Below are positions 23,013 through 33,956 of a stretch of 64,000 nt of DNA, one piece after another. The stretch's first letter is position 1. Every line of letters starts with the position of its first letter. The stretch comes from Calliphora vicina. Lineage: Eukaryota > Arthropoda > Insecta > Diptera > Calliphoridae. A program made the translations under genes and the position numbers. Below the pieces are notes generated by a model. The model saw only the letters and a program-made list of their open reading frames with translations. It was not told the origin of the DNA and searched no databases. The stretch is from assembly GCF_958450345.1 (NCBI RefSeq), contig NC_088781.1:73201140-73265139 (forward strand). The letters are read 5' to 3'.

Positions 23013-26000
23013 CTAGATTAGGTCTGCTGTGTCCCTCCTTCTTAATCGAGTGTGGCCACTGTTATCTAATATGTTGCGGGCCAGCGGGTTTGGGTGAACT
23101 TCAAGTTTTTTTAAATATTTTTGTACGTTTTTCGAGATTTTAGTTTTTACAATGGGCACGTTTAGATCTTTGTGTATATTCGCGTTTTTGATATACCAGG
23201 GGGCAACTGTGATCATTCTTAGAAACTTGTTTTGGCGTCTTTGGATCTTTTCTACATTTGACGCTGAGGCCGTGCCCCATAACTGTATGCCATAACACCA
23301 TATCGGTTTTATGATCATGTTATAAAGTAGAAGTTTACAATCTAAACTAAGCGTGGAGTTTCTGCCAATAAGCCAATTAATTTGAATTGATTTCAATTTC
23401 ATTTGAGTCAACTTTGCATCTATATGACTTTTCCATGTAAGGCGACGATCGAGATGTATTCCGAGGTATTTCACTTCCGATCGTTGAATTATTGTTTGGT
23501 TATTGATATGAATAGGGGGGCATGATTCTCTACGCAATGTAAATGTAATGTGTGTACATTTTTGCTCGTTGACTTTAATTTTCCATTTTTCTAATTCAAA
23601 TATGTGGTTTTGTAAGTAACGAGACGCTTCTTGAGGGTTTTCATGAATGCTTAGAATAGCAGTATCATCAGCAAATGTTGATGTATGAGTGCGATTGTTA
23701 GTTGGCATATCAGACGAATACATCAAATATAAAAAAGGTCCCAGGATACTGCCTTGGGGGACTCCAGCTTCAATGGGTTGTGCAGTACTTAAAAAGTTTC
23801 CCTCTTTAACCTTAAATGTTCGACCAGTTAAATAGCTTTCCAACAGCTTATGTGTGTTTGCCGGTAAATTTTGACTCAATTTGAATATTAATCCAGCATG
23901 CCATACCTTATCAAACGCTTGAGAGATGTCGATGAAGGGTGCAGAACAGTATTTCTTTTCTTCAAACGCTTTTCTCACCATATTTACAAGTCTATGGGTT
24001 TGTTCGATAGTACTGTGTTTTCTACTAAATCCAAATTGATGATTCGGAATACAATTGTTTTCAGTTAACATCGGGTACAACTTGTTCATAAGTATCTTCT
24101 TCTATATTAGACAATAGGCTGATGGGTCTGTATGATTCTACTTTTGTGTGATCTTTTCCCGGCTTGGGTATCATGGTAACCAGTGAAACCTTCCATTCTG
24201 GAGGATAATATTCAAGTCGTAATATAGCATTAAAAATAAAAAGAATTATTTTTATTGTTATCCGGGGTAGATCCATAAGCATCTTGTTGCTGATCTTGTC
24301 CATACCAGGCGCTTTCTTGGGATTTAAATCAACAATAGCATTTTCGAGCTCTCGAATCTCAAAACGTAGGGGTACGGCTGCTTCAAAATGGGGTGCAACA
24401 GGTGGCAACTCAATTGCTGCGTTTGATGTGTTCGGTGTAAATACTTTTTTTAAATGATTAACAAACAGATTCCCTTTTTCAGCATCATTTCTTGCCCAAC
24501 CACCACTTGAATTTCGCAAGGGGGACTTACATATAACGGATCTTTTAAGACTTTTTGTTGCTCGCCATAATGAGTAATCCGATTGCGGGGTTGCGTCCAG
24601 GATTTCTAAATATTTATTCAATGATCCCATTTTTCGAAATTCCAAGAGCTTTTTAAGTCTTTTTATACAATCTTTAAGCTTCGATTTTAGTTGGGGGGAT
24701 CTGTGCAATTGCCACTCTCTGCGAAATCTTCTTTTTTCATTTAAGAGCCGTTCGACATCTGCAGAATTAATTCTATTATATCTGATTTGTCGGGGGGTTT
24801 GGGTAGCATGTTGAGCAGCCAGTTTGAAATTTTTATCGAAATTGATAAGAGAGTGATCGATGTTTTCTGGTGTTCTTAGCGGTATCTTTTCCGAGCAATG
24901 TGTACTCAGGTATTTTTTATATTTGAGCCAATTTATTCTTGTGCCTGCCGTCGCTAAATTACCAGTCGGGGATACAATTTCTAGGGGGCTCATTAAAGTA
25001 ACAATAGTGGGTGAGTGATCTGAAGATAGTTCCAGCGAGGATTCATTTATCTAGGGATATTTTTCATCACGCTAAAATCTATAACATCAGGTATTTTTCG
25101 TGGGTCAGTAGGCCAGTAAGTAGGTTGGCCGCTCGAAAGCACATTCAAATCCATTTTAGAAATTGTATCGAACAAAACACGACCTTTAGGGGTAATCAGT
25201 CGTGATCCCCAGAATGTGTGTTTAGCATTATAATCGCCAGCAGCCAGGAAACGGGGGCCTAGTGATTTAAAAAATCTATTATATTGACTTTCTGTAATTG
25301 AAAATCTAGGGGGTGAGTATATCGATGAAATCACTAAATTTCGATGGAAATCTTCAAGACAGATTGTAGTAGCTTGAAGATAATCTTCGCAAAAATCACA
25401 CATTAACGGCCATTTTCACAATGTACGATTATTTCATTTTAACCGGAAAATTAACTAACTGTCGGTTTGTTTAACGGGGACCATTTAACCAACGGTTACC
25501 GATTTACGTTTCACCATCATTTGATTACTTAACCAAAGCATTCAGTAGAAAGTATGGCAATAATGCATACATTTGTTTACGAAAAATAGTGTAATGAAAG
25601 ATTGAAATATAAAAAATTGTCTAAAAGACGGCATAAAAAATAATAATTTGTGTTTTCTTAGTGGTATAATAAAAAAACGTATAAAACTCAAAAATATAAA
25701 CTGTAAAATTTACAGAACAAACTGAACAACAATTACTGAAAACCAACAAGGAAAAGTGCACATTTGTTGTTTGGTTTGTAAGTGCAATATCCGGGTGGTA
25801 TATGGATCACCCCGTGCAAAATTTACTTTTCTTCGCTTTACACTTTTAAAAATTATAAATATTAAAAAAATATAAATGTTTTTCCATGTTCTTTTATTAT
25901 ATTTCTTACAATTAAGATGCTAACCGGCGAAATTCATTCGGTTATATTTAACAGCAACTTTGTTGTTAAATAGTTTCAGTTAAGAATTAATCGTACATTG

Positions 26001-26309
26001 TGAAATTCATATTAGCCTAACTTGCGGTTAAAGTTCACGTTAACTTTTAATCGTACATTGTGAAAATGGCCGTAAGTAGTGTTTGATTCCAGTTTTTATT
26101 AAAATTGCCGAGCCTCCGCATGCTCTACCTCTGGGATCTTTGGTGTCATATATTACATATCCATTTATTCGAAATGAACTTCTGGACGTCAAATGAGTTT
26201 CAGAAACCAGCATTACATCAATTTGTTGGTTTCTTAAAAAATATTCGAGTTCGTTTTTGTGTTGGCGTATGCCGTTTGCATTCCAAAAACATATTATTAG
26301 GCAGTTCAT
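23013..26309 (-). pseudogene. Jockey ORF2: endonuclease and reverse transcriptase (J1)
   Basis: ORF2 starts MNCLIICFWNANGIRQHKNE, an APE-type endonuclease start (FWNANGI), with SETHLTSR, GDYNAKHTFWGS and LSSDHSP as further endonuclease motifs (to about 25030). RT follows with ITIKIILFIFNAILRLEYYP, MIPKPGKDHTKVESYRPISL, FIDISQAFDKVWHAGLIFKL, IEAGVPQGSILGPFLYLMYS and STFADDTAILS (FADD box near 23675), then a cysteine-free C-terminus ending LRRRDTADLI. The start ATG overlaps the ORF1 stop as ATGA. Defects: a MITE at 25407-26072, a frameshift near 25045 and another near 24085. Otherwise well conserved. Confidence 0.9.
25407..26072. mobile_element. PIF/Harbinger-like MITE, 666 bp, TAA flanks
   Basis: CGGCCATTTTCACAATGTAC plus GATTA at the left equals the inverse of the right end (GTACATTGTGAAAATGGCCG), a TIR of about 25 bp, with TAA on both sides (25404-25406, 26073-26075). 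GTTAA/TTAAC-rich subterminal repeats suggest a palindromic architecture. No coding capacity. It splits the J1 endonuclease domain and is therefore the innermost insertion of this stack. Confidence 0.85.
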
Positions 26310-27832
26310 GGTCTGTTAAGCACAGCCTGCAATAACATTGATTGCATCTTAAGCATTTCTTGCATCATGTTACTCATTGAGTTTGTAAAATTATTTACCG
26401 ATTGCACAAGAGTTTCTATTGTAGATTCTAGTCGGGTAAAATTGAAAATTGGCGTTTGCTCTCTTACCTCTGGGTTCACATTTTCGTTTTGGAGTTGACG
26501 GACTTGCGTCTGAGTTTGGTTGTTTCTAAGTACATTTGCATATGTTTCTTTGTTGTCGTATGTCTTTTGCAGCGCGGGGTAGTTAAAATTGATGTTAATT
26601 AATGGCTGAGTGGGGAAAATCTTCGGGTTCTGGCTTTGTGATTTTTTAACAATTGTGTAGACAGGACAACCCCTGTAGTTTGCTGTGTGGTTACCTCCGC
26701 AATTGCTGCATTTTTTTTATTTTAGGATCATCTTTGGATTTGTTACATTCGGATGTGTTATGCAACTCCCCGCAAATAACACATACGGGTGGCAATTTGC
26801 AATATGCCTTGGTGTGTCCATATTCTTATTGCCGTAATTTTACGATGCAATAAGTACTTCAGATTATATATGGGACGTGTTTAATTTTTTCAGGTTTATG
26901 TCACCGGGTTCAAGTTCAACACGGAAGAGTGGTTGGGGAATTTTTTCGCGATTTCTAATATTTATCACATTTTATGTCTTATAGCCTTTATCTTCTAAGC
27001 TTTGCTTTATTTCGAGTGATTCGACATTACAGTCAATACCCTTTATTACAACTTGTAGACCATTGCTTCCTTTCAGCTGATAAGTGTAAAAACTTTTCTT
27101 TTGAGTTTCAAAATCCGTTACAACCTTTCTATAATCGTTTTCACTATTGACCTGTATTTTAATTTCATGAATCGTGCCTTTCTTGATTGGGATAACGTAA
27201 AAAGACTTCTCTCTCTGAACCAGTGAATTTAAATTATTTTCTCTCAAGTAAATAGGGGGTGGTTTTGAAGAGTTCATTTTATTTACTGGTTCAACTGTTT
27301 CACATTCCAGAATAGAAAAACGATTTTCATTATTTAGTCTAGCAGGTTCACTATCCTTATATAATTTAGCCAAGGGTGCCGCTTTCGAAGACTTGGGACT
27401 TCGTGCCCGTTTTAATATTGTAACATACCGGTCCATTCCAACCTGTATTTGGGATTTATTATCTTTATTTAATGGTTGACTAATCTTGGGTATAGCGCCG
27501 CTTAATGGGTTAATTTTAATTGTTGTCGGTGTGGTGGATTTCGTTTCTAAAGCTGATATTGCTAGCATACTTTCAGGCGTAAATAAAGTATTTGTATTTA
27601 TTGGTAACTCCAGATTAACTGTTGGGTTTTCTTTTGTTTGACAATCATTAGTTGTTGACAATGCGGGGGAACAAGAACGAGCACGGTTAACAGGCTTGGC
27701 GGTTAAAAACAAGCTGTCATCTATTCTTCTGTTTGTTTTGTTTATATTTTTTTCGTCTACATTAACTGTAACGTATGCATTTCTGCCGTTTACACTTAAC
27801 CTTCGCTCACTGTTTTCGTTGAAGAGACTCAT
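26306..27832 (-). pseudogene. Jockey ORF1 gag-like RNA-binding protein (J1)
   Basis: Starts MSLFNENSERRLSVNGRNAY. The N-terminal 286 residues are open (27832-26972), with a Ser/Pro-rich basic middle and, around residues 210-285, a GTIHEIKIQVNSENDYRKVV..GIDCNVESLEIKQSLEDKG region typical of the RRM-like PRE domain. After a frameshift near 26970 come three zinc knuckles (YGHTKAYC, CVICGELHNTSEC and a shifted third, 26650-26850), and a Gln/Met-rich tail with MMQEMLKMQ ends at TGA 26308-26306. The protein would coat LINE RNA. Two or more frameshifts. Confidence 0.87.
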
Positions 27833-28477
27833 TTAAGAGTATTTGTAATTACTTTCGTTAACACTCTTGATCTTTATTTAATAGTCAATGCACAAAAAAG
27901 GTTAAAAAAAATATAAAGAATTTTTTTACTTATTTGTCTTTTGTTGTTGTTTTGATTTTTTTATTTAATAATATTATTAAAAACAGGTGATATTTATATT
28001 TATTTTCCGATAGATACATTAAAATAACGAGTTAACTCGGAGTAAAAATAAACACGTCCGAACTGAACTAGAACTGAATTTGGTCCAAATTTGGACAAAA
28101 ATATTTATTTTGTTATATTTTTGTGTCTTCTTTGAACAAATATTTTATGGATTCAAAAGTAAATAAACGCCATACAGCTGTTTGGCTTACAGCATTGCCA
28201 ACACGATATAAGTACATCTTTTTGTATGTTTTTATTTTAAATTTTAGTATCAACTTATTCAATGGCAACCACGGCTACGTAGAGATTTGACAATAGAAGT
28301 GACATCGTAATATTTCGGCGTTGACTAGACGCAATGCAGTAGTGATTTATAAAATTTTATATTTTTTGTTACGCGTTCACAACAGCGTTGGTGAAGCGTT
28401 TAACGCCAGTGATTTACACAATTAGGGCCTAAATAAAGATCAAGAGTGTTAACTAAATTATTTACAACTACTCTTAA

Positions 28478-29850
28478 ATGAGTCTCTTAAACGAAAACAG
28501 TGAGCGCAGGTTGAGTGTAAACGGCAGAAATGCATACGTAACAGTTAATGCAGATGAAAAAAATATAAACAAAACAAACAGAAGAATAGATGACAGCTTG
28601 TTTTTAACCGCCAAGCCTGTTAACCGTGCTCGTTCTTGTTCCCTGCATTGTCAACAACTAATGATTGTCAAACAAAAGAAAACCCGACCGCTGTTAATCT
28701 GGAGTTACCAAAAAATACAAATACTTTATTTACGCCTGAAAGTATGCTAGAAATATCAGCTTCAGAAACGAAATCCACCACACCGACTACAATTAAAATT
28801 AACCCATTAAGCGGCGCAATACCCAAGATTAGTCAACCATTAAATAAAGATAGTAAATCCCAAATAGAGGTTGGAATGGACCGGTATGTTACAGTATTAA
28901 AAAGGGCACGAAGTCCCAAGTCTTCGAAAGCGGCACCCTTGGCTAAATTATATAAGGATAGTGAACCTGATAGACTAAATAATGAAAATCGTTATTCTAT
29001 TCTGGAATGTGAAACATATGAACCAGTAAATAAAATTACCTCTATAAAACCACCCCCAATTTACTTGAGAGAAAATAATTCAAACTCACTGGTTCAGAGC
29101 CTGATATCATTAATAGGTGAGAACTCTTTACTCTTTACGTTATCCCAATCAAGAAAGGCACGATTCATGAAACTAAAATACAGGTCAATAGTGAAAACGA
29201 TTATAGAAAGGTTGTAACAGATTTTGAAACTCAAAAGAAAAGTTTTTACACTTATCAGCTGAAAGGAAGCAAGGGTCTACCAGTTGTAATAAAGGGTATT
29301 GACTGCAATGTTGAACCACTCGAAATAAAGCAAAGTTTAGAAGATAAAGGTTTTAAGACAAAAAATGTGATAAACATTAGAAATCGCAAAAAAAAACCCC
29401 AACCATAAGCCTGAAAATAAATGAAACACGTCCCATATATAACCTGAAGTACTTATTGCATCGTAAAATTACGGTAGAAGAACCACATAAACGATTTGGC
29501 CCCGTCCAATGTATAAATTGCCAAGAATATGGACACACCAAGGCATATTGCAAATTGCCACCCGTATGTGTTATTTGTGGAGAGTTGCATAACACATCCC
29601 AATGTAACAAATCCAAGGATGATCCTAAAATGAAAAAATGCAGCAATTGCGGAGGTAACCACACAGCGAACTACAGGGGTTGTCCTGTCTACTAAATTGT
29701 TAAAAAATCACAAAGCCATAAACCGAAGATTTTCCCCGCTCTGCCATTAAATAACATCAATTTTAACTACCCCTCGTTGCAACAGACATATGACAACAAA
29801 GAAACATATGCAAATGTACTAAGAAACAACCAAACTCAGACGCAAGTCTG
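28478..29850 (+). pseudogene. Jockey ORF1 gag-like protein (J2)
   Basis: Same protein as J1 ORF1, starting MSLLNENSERRLSVNGRNAY. Frameshifts near 28640 and 29100 split it. The knuckle segment 29456-29695 is open, with CINCQEYGHTKAYC, CVICGELHNTSQC and CSNCGGNHTANYRGC (three CCHC). A TAA directly after CPVY (29693-29695) cuts off the C-terminal tail seen in J1; J3 has the same stop at the same place. Near 29850 the ORF1 tail is fused by a deletion to the middle of the endonuclease domain. Confidence 0.87.
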
Positions 29851-31790
29851 GCGATTATAATGCTAAGCATACTCACTGGGGATCAAGACTTGTAACACCG
29901 AAAGGTCGCGTTTTGTTTAATACAATTTCTAAACTGAATTTGAATGTGCTGTCGAGCGGAGAACCAACATACTGGCCTACTGACCCAAGCAAAATACCCG
30001 ATGTCATTGATTTTGCAGTTACAAAAAATTTACCAATGGAACTAATGCAGGTTAAATCTTCATTAGAATTATCCTCGGATCACTCACCCACCTTCGTTAC
30101 TCTATTGAACCCCCTAGAAATAGTATCCCCGACTGGTCACTCTGCAATATCAAGCACGAAAATAAATTGGTTGAAATATAGAAAATATATTAGCACACAC
30201 AGTACAGAAAATATATCTCTAAGAACACCAGAAGATATCGATAACTCACTCAAAAATTTTGAACAAAACTTAAAACTTGCTGTTGAACACGCCACTCAAA
30301 TAACCCAACAAATAAGATACAATAGTCTCTATTATGCAGACATTGAACAGTTATTAGCTGAAAAAAGAAGAGTTCGTCGAGAGTGGCAACTCTATAGATC
30401 CCCTCAACTTAAAACGGAGCTTAGAAAATGTCGCAAACACCTCAGTATGCTTCTTCACAAACGCAAAACTGAATCGATTAATAAATATCTGGAGAACTTA
30501 GATGCCACCCAGTACTCAAACTACTCTCTATGGCGAGCTACAAAAAAATTAAAAAGACCTGCTATGAGCAGACCTCCTCTACGTAATTCTAGTGGAGGCT
30601 GGGCGAGAAACGATACTGAAAAAGGAAACCTGTTTGTTAGTCATCTAAAGAATGTATTTTCCCCAAACGATTCAAACGACATAATAGAGTTACCACCTAC
30701 TTTACCCCATATTACTGCAGCTGAACCACTTCATTTTGAGATTTCAGAGATTGTCAAGGCTATTGTTGATTTAAACTCCAAAAAATCACCTGGTATTGAT
30801 AAAATCAGTAATCATTAAGAATAATTCTAATTATTTTTAATGCTATATTACGCCTTGAATATTATCCATCAGAATGGAAGGTTTCTTTAGTTACAATGAT
30901 ACCTAAGCCGGGAAAAGATCACAGTAAAGTAGAATCATATGGACCCATTAGCCTATTGTCAAATATATCAAAGCTATTCGAAAAACTGCTAATACACAAG
31001 TTAAAGCCGATAGTGAATCATTTTGATTGTATTCCAACTCATCAATTCGGATTTCGAGAAAAACATAACACCATAGAACAAACTCACAGGTTGGTAGAAA
31101 TCATATCCAAGACATTTGAAGAAAAAAAATATTGTTTGCACTCTTCATCGACGTTTCGCAAGCCTTCGACAAAGTATGGCATGAAGGATTATCGATAAAA
31201 ATAAAACAATATTTACCAGTGAACACACACAAGCTTCTAGAACGTTATTTAAGTCATCGAAAGTTCGTTCTTAAAGAGGGAGCCTATTGAAGCAGGCGTA
31301 CCCCAAGGAAGTATACTGGGTCCCTTCCTATATTTGCTATATACTTGTGATATGCCTACAAACAGTCGAACCCACATATCTACTTTTGCTGATGACACAG
31401 CTATACTAGCCATTCATGAAAACCCCCAAGAAGCATCTGTACTAAAACTCGAGATTGAGTTTAGATTGTAAACTTTTGCTGTACAGTTCAATAATAAAAC
31501 CCATATGGTGCTATGGAATTCAATTATGGGGCACGGCCTCAGCTTCTAATATTGAAAAAATTCAAAGATTCCAAAATAAAATATTACGAATGATAACAGC
31601 AGCGCCTTGGTATGTGAGAAATATTCACATTCATAAGGACCTAGGTGTCTCCCTGGTGAAAAATGAAATAAAAAAAACAAGCGGAGTCATATTTTAAAAA
31701 GTTAGAAGTTCACCCAAACCCAATTGCACGAACATTAATGAGAAGTAATGGCCGACTAAGAAGAAGGAATCCAACAGACCTGCGCTAATG
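29851..31790 (+). pseudogene. Jockey ORF2, endonuclease C-part and RT (J2)
   Basis: Begins in the endonuclease at GDYNAKHTHWGSRLVTPKG; about 600 bp covering the ORF1 tail and the endonuclease N-terminus are missing compared with J3. LELSSDHSPTFVTLLNPLEI is intact, followed by a 290-residue linker (to 30818), MIPKPGKDHSKVESYGPISL, HQFGFREKHNTIEQTHRLVE, then in shifted frames QAFDKVWHE, AGVPQGSILGPFLYLLY, TFADDTAILAIHENP and WCYGIQLWGTASASN. At least four frameshifts or deletions (near 30810, 31140, 31290, 31440). The 3' UTR and poly(A) follow. Confidence 0.87.
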
Positions 31791-31955
31791 ATAGGATCTA
31801 TAAATTAAACAAAATTTTTCGTCCAACTGTGGTGGGACGTAAATAAAAAATAATATTTAGATTTAAGATTTGAACAAATTATTGATAGTTCACATTATTT
31901 TGAGAAGATACAATAAATAAAATATGAAATAAAAAAAAAAAAATTAAATTTTCAT

Positions 31956-32470
31956 CAGAAATATTCTGATCAGATTAACTCCCGAACAATCAATTGACTA
32001 GCAAGATCTTTAGTTTCCCTTCGGGAGCTATGCTTTAAAATGTTTGAGCTAGTTGGACATGATCCTGAATTCAAATACAATATAAACGTATTAAGAACTT
32101 CCTTATGTCGTTCATTAATTCGGGTTGTGGTCTTGGGGAATTACACAATAAATTGAATCTGTCCAAAGTTTGATATCATTGTGGCTAATTTGAAGTCAGG
32201 CAGTGCATGATTGACGCATTTACAAATACTCAAAAAGTTTATTACGCGATGTTAAAATCATGTATAAGACGAACTCCAGCTTTTCTTGCAACAAAACCGT
32301 TAGTTTGCAATATTTTATCATTCGATTTATTAAATATTTTGAAACACATTTTAAGATTATGGCCTTCATCTATTTCAATGTAATCATTATAAATGTCATC
32401 CTCAATATCACTTTCGACGACCGTTTCAAAATCACATTCTCCATCACTTTCAAATCCACTTTAATATAAG
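31956..32470 (-). pseudogene. Coding relic, possible hAT transposase N-part
   Basis: In the right-hand native part of the 11.5-kb hAT, minus-strand frames read like degraded protein: CDFETVVESDIEDDIYNDYI (acidic, about 32390-32450), FKIFNKSNDKILQTNGFVAR, then TTTRINERHKEVLNTFILYL and HSSRRETKDLASQLIVRELI. Stops and shifts occur throughout. The position inside a hAT suggests the family's own transposase, but I do not recognise a decisive motif (no BED finger or hATC box seen), so the name is a guess. Confidence 0.4.
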
Positions 32471-32916
32471 TTAATATTTTGATTATTAATTGCGATTACT
32501 CTAATATTTCGTACATTTTATTTTCATTGGTTCAAATCCTAAGTTAAACATTTTGAAAGATTTGTTTTTAGAATTGTAACGATATGCAGTAATATTTATA
32601 TATTTATAGAAGGAGCTATAGGAACACTCATCTACAGTGATCGAAAGTTCCTTTGTCTTTAGTTATTTGTCGAATTTCAGAAACAATACAATTTTTGTGA
32701 GTCATTATTACTTATTTAAATTTGGAATTATGAAAAATTTTAAGCAATTTAATAAATTTAAATACATATGAACATTTATTTGTTTTATTCGATTATTCTA
32801 CATAAATTTGTTCGAATTATTACTTATTCGAAAATGGCCATTTTTAAATTGTTCGAATAATTATTCGTAAGAAATTATTCGATTAATGTACTAGGAATAT
32901 GAACCCTAGTACATAG

Positions 32917-33486
32917 TGGTAGTAAACATTTGATTTTATGTACTAGACCTTTATGCCATACCTTGTCAAAAGCCTGAGCAACGTCTAAAAAGACGGCAAA
33001 ACAATATTTCTTTAATTCAAAAGATTTTCTAATCTCTCCAGTTAAACGATTGACCAGTTCAATGGTGCCATGATGTTCACGGAAACCAAATTGGTGTACT
33101 GGGATAATGTTTCCATCATTCAAAAAAAGTATAATCTTTTCCTGGAATATTTTCTCGAATAGCTTCGACAAAAAATGGAGTAGGCTAATAGGTAAGAAGG
33201 TATCATTATTAATTGAGAAATTTTCCAATATTTTTGGATAAATTCCTAGTTTCAAGATTGCATTAAACAATATAGAAACCACAATTATTGCAACATTTGG
33301 TAGGTTTTAAATCAATCATGGCGTTATTAAATCATATCCTGGTGATGTTTTCAAGTGCAATTTATTTTTAATTACATCCTCAGGACCAATATCGAATTGG
33401 GTTTCATTAACCATTGTTGAAGCTGGCAATTCTTCTAGCTCAAACTCATTTGCCGTGGAATTGGGTTCAAATACTTTACTTAGATG
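32917..33486 (-). pseudogene. Jockey-clade LINE RT N-terminal fragment (J0)
   Basis: Minus-strand reading: FEPNSTANEFELEELPAS, then IKNKLHLKTSPGYDLI, SILFNAILKLGIYPK, LPISLLHFLSKLFEKIFQEK, HQFGFREHHGTIELVNRLTG and FAVFLDVAQAFDKVWHKGLV, i.e. the fingers and first catalytic Asp region of Jockey RT. It ends at the 8-bp TSD of the 11.5-kb hAT and resumes at 21408. The upstream part of J0 is missing; Jockey J3 abuts at 33487. One frameshift near 33215. Confidence 0.87.
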
Positions 33487-33955
33487 TTATTTGCGGGGAG
33501 TTGCATAACACATCCGAATGTAACAAATCCATAGATGATCCTAAAATTAAAAAATGCACCAATTGCGGAGGTAACCACACAGCGAACTACAGGGGTTGTC
33601 CTGTCTACTAAATTTTTAAAAAATCACAAAGCCATAAACCGAAGATTTTCCCCGCTCAGCCATTAAATAATATCAATTTTAACTACCCCTCGTTGCAACA
33701 GACATATGACAACAAAGAAACATATGCAAATGTACTAAGAAACAACCAAACTCAGACGCAAGTCCGTCAACCACCAAACCAAAATATGAACCCAGAGGTA
33801 AGAGAGCAAAGGCCAATCTTCAATTTTACCCGACTAGAGTCTACAATAGAAACTCTTGTGCAATCGGTAAATAACTTTACAGACTCAATGAGTAACATGA
33901 TGCAAGAAATGCTTAAGATGCAATCAATGTTATTGCAGGCAGTGCTTAACCCATA
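33487..33955 (+). pseudogene. Jockey ORF1 C-terminal part (J3)
   Basis: Open pieces: VICGELHNTSECNKSIDDPK followed by KCTNCGGNHTANYRGCPVY and a TAA (33609-33611), then after an untranslated stretch a second frame from 33693 with METs and NNFTDSMSNMMQEMLKMQSM, stopping at 33954-33956. In J1 the two are one ORF1 tail. The tail is Gln/Met-rich and probably helical. The ORF1 stop here is TAA rather than the ATGA overlap seen in J1. Confidence 0.82.
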
Positions 33956-33956
33956 A

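Larger units (their letters stand above)
22852..28083 (-). mobile_element. Jockey-clade LINE J1, near full length
   Basis: Reading on the minus strand: 5' UTR from about 28083, with GGACGTG at 28059-28053; ORF1 27832-26306; ORF2 26309-23013; a 3' UTR ending in AATAAATAAATGATG plus an A tract (22852-22860). It contains a 666-bp TAA-flanked MITE in ORF2. I could not find a convincing TSD, so the exact 5' end is approximate. It is the best copy here for reading this Jockey family's gene order, but both ORFs carry frameshifts. Confidence 0.85.
21911..28429. mobile_element. PIF/Harbinger-like element, TAA flanks
   Basis: Ends GGCCCTAATTTTATAAA and (inverted) GGCCCTAATTGTGTAAA, flanked by TAA on each side (21908-21910, 28430-28432). 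The 3-bp TAA duplication and GGCC-type ends fit PIF/Harbinger MITEs. GCGTT/AACGC motifs recur inside both ends. It carries no recognised transposase; its bulk is Jockey J1. Insertion into the J2 5' UTR is supported by the empty site in J1 near 27880. Native length without J1 is about 1.3 kb. Confidence 0.78.
21673..31942 (+). mobile_element. Jockey-clade LINE J2, with 13-bp TSD
   Basis: Flanked by identical 13-bp ATTAAATTTTCAT (21660-21672 and 31943-31955), with a poly(A) tail at 31931-31942. The 5' UTR occupies 21673-21910, is interrupted by the Harbinger-like element 21911-28429, and resumes at 28430 (AATAAAGATCAAGAGTG) before ORF1 at 28478. J1's uninterrupted 5' UTR (about 27835-28083, minus) shows the same sequence without the insert. 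GGACGTG at 21697, about 25 bp from the start, resembles the downstream promoter element of fly LINEs. Both ORFs are broken. Confidence 0.87.
21409..32908. mobile_element. hAT element, expanded to 11.5 kb by nested LINEs
   Basis: The left end TAAGGTATTCGAATTATTCG and the inverted right end (TAGGGTTCATATTCC..) obey the YARNG rule. Both subterminal zones are full of ATTCGAAT/TTATTCGA repeats (21410-21540, 32780-32895). It is flanked by a perfect 8-bp duplication GTACATAG (21401-21408, 32909-32916), and removing it rejoins the J0 RT frame. Most of the length is Jockey J2 and what is nested in J2. The element's own sequence is about 21409-21672 and 31943-32908, the latter with a decayed minus-strand coding relic. 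Confidence 0.85.

Noticed and set aside
21700..28045. Inverted repeat as TIRs of a 6.3-kb transposon
   Set aside because: The repeated sequence is the 5' UTR of two oppositely oriented Jockey copies; the true borders are the TAA-flanked GGCCC ends and the LINE TSD.
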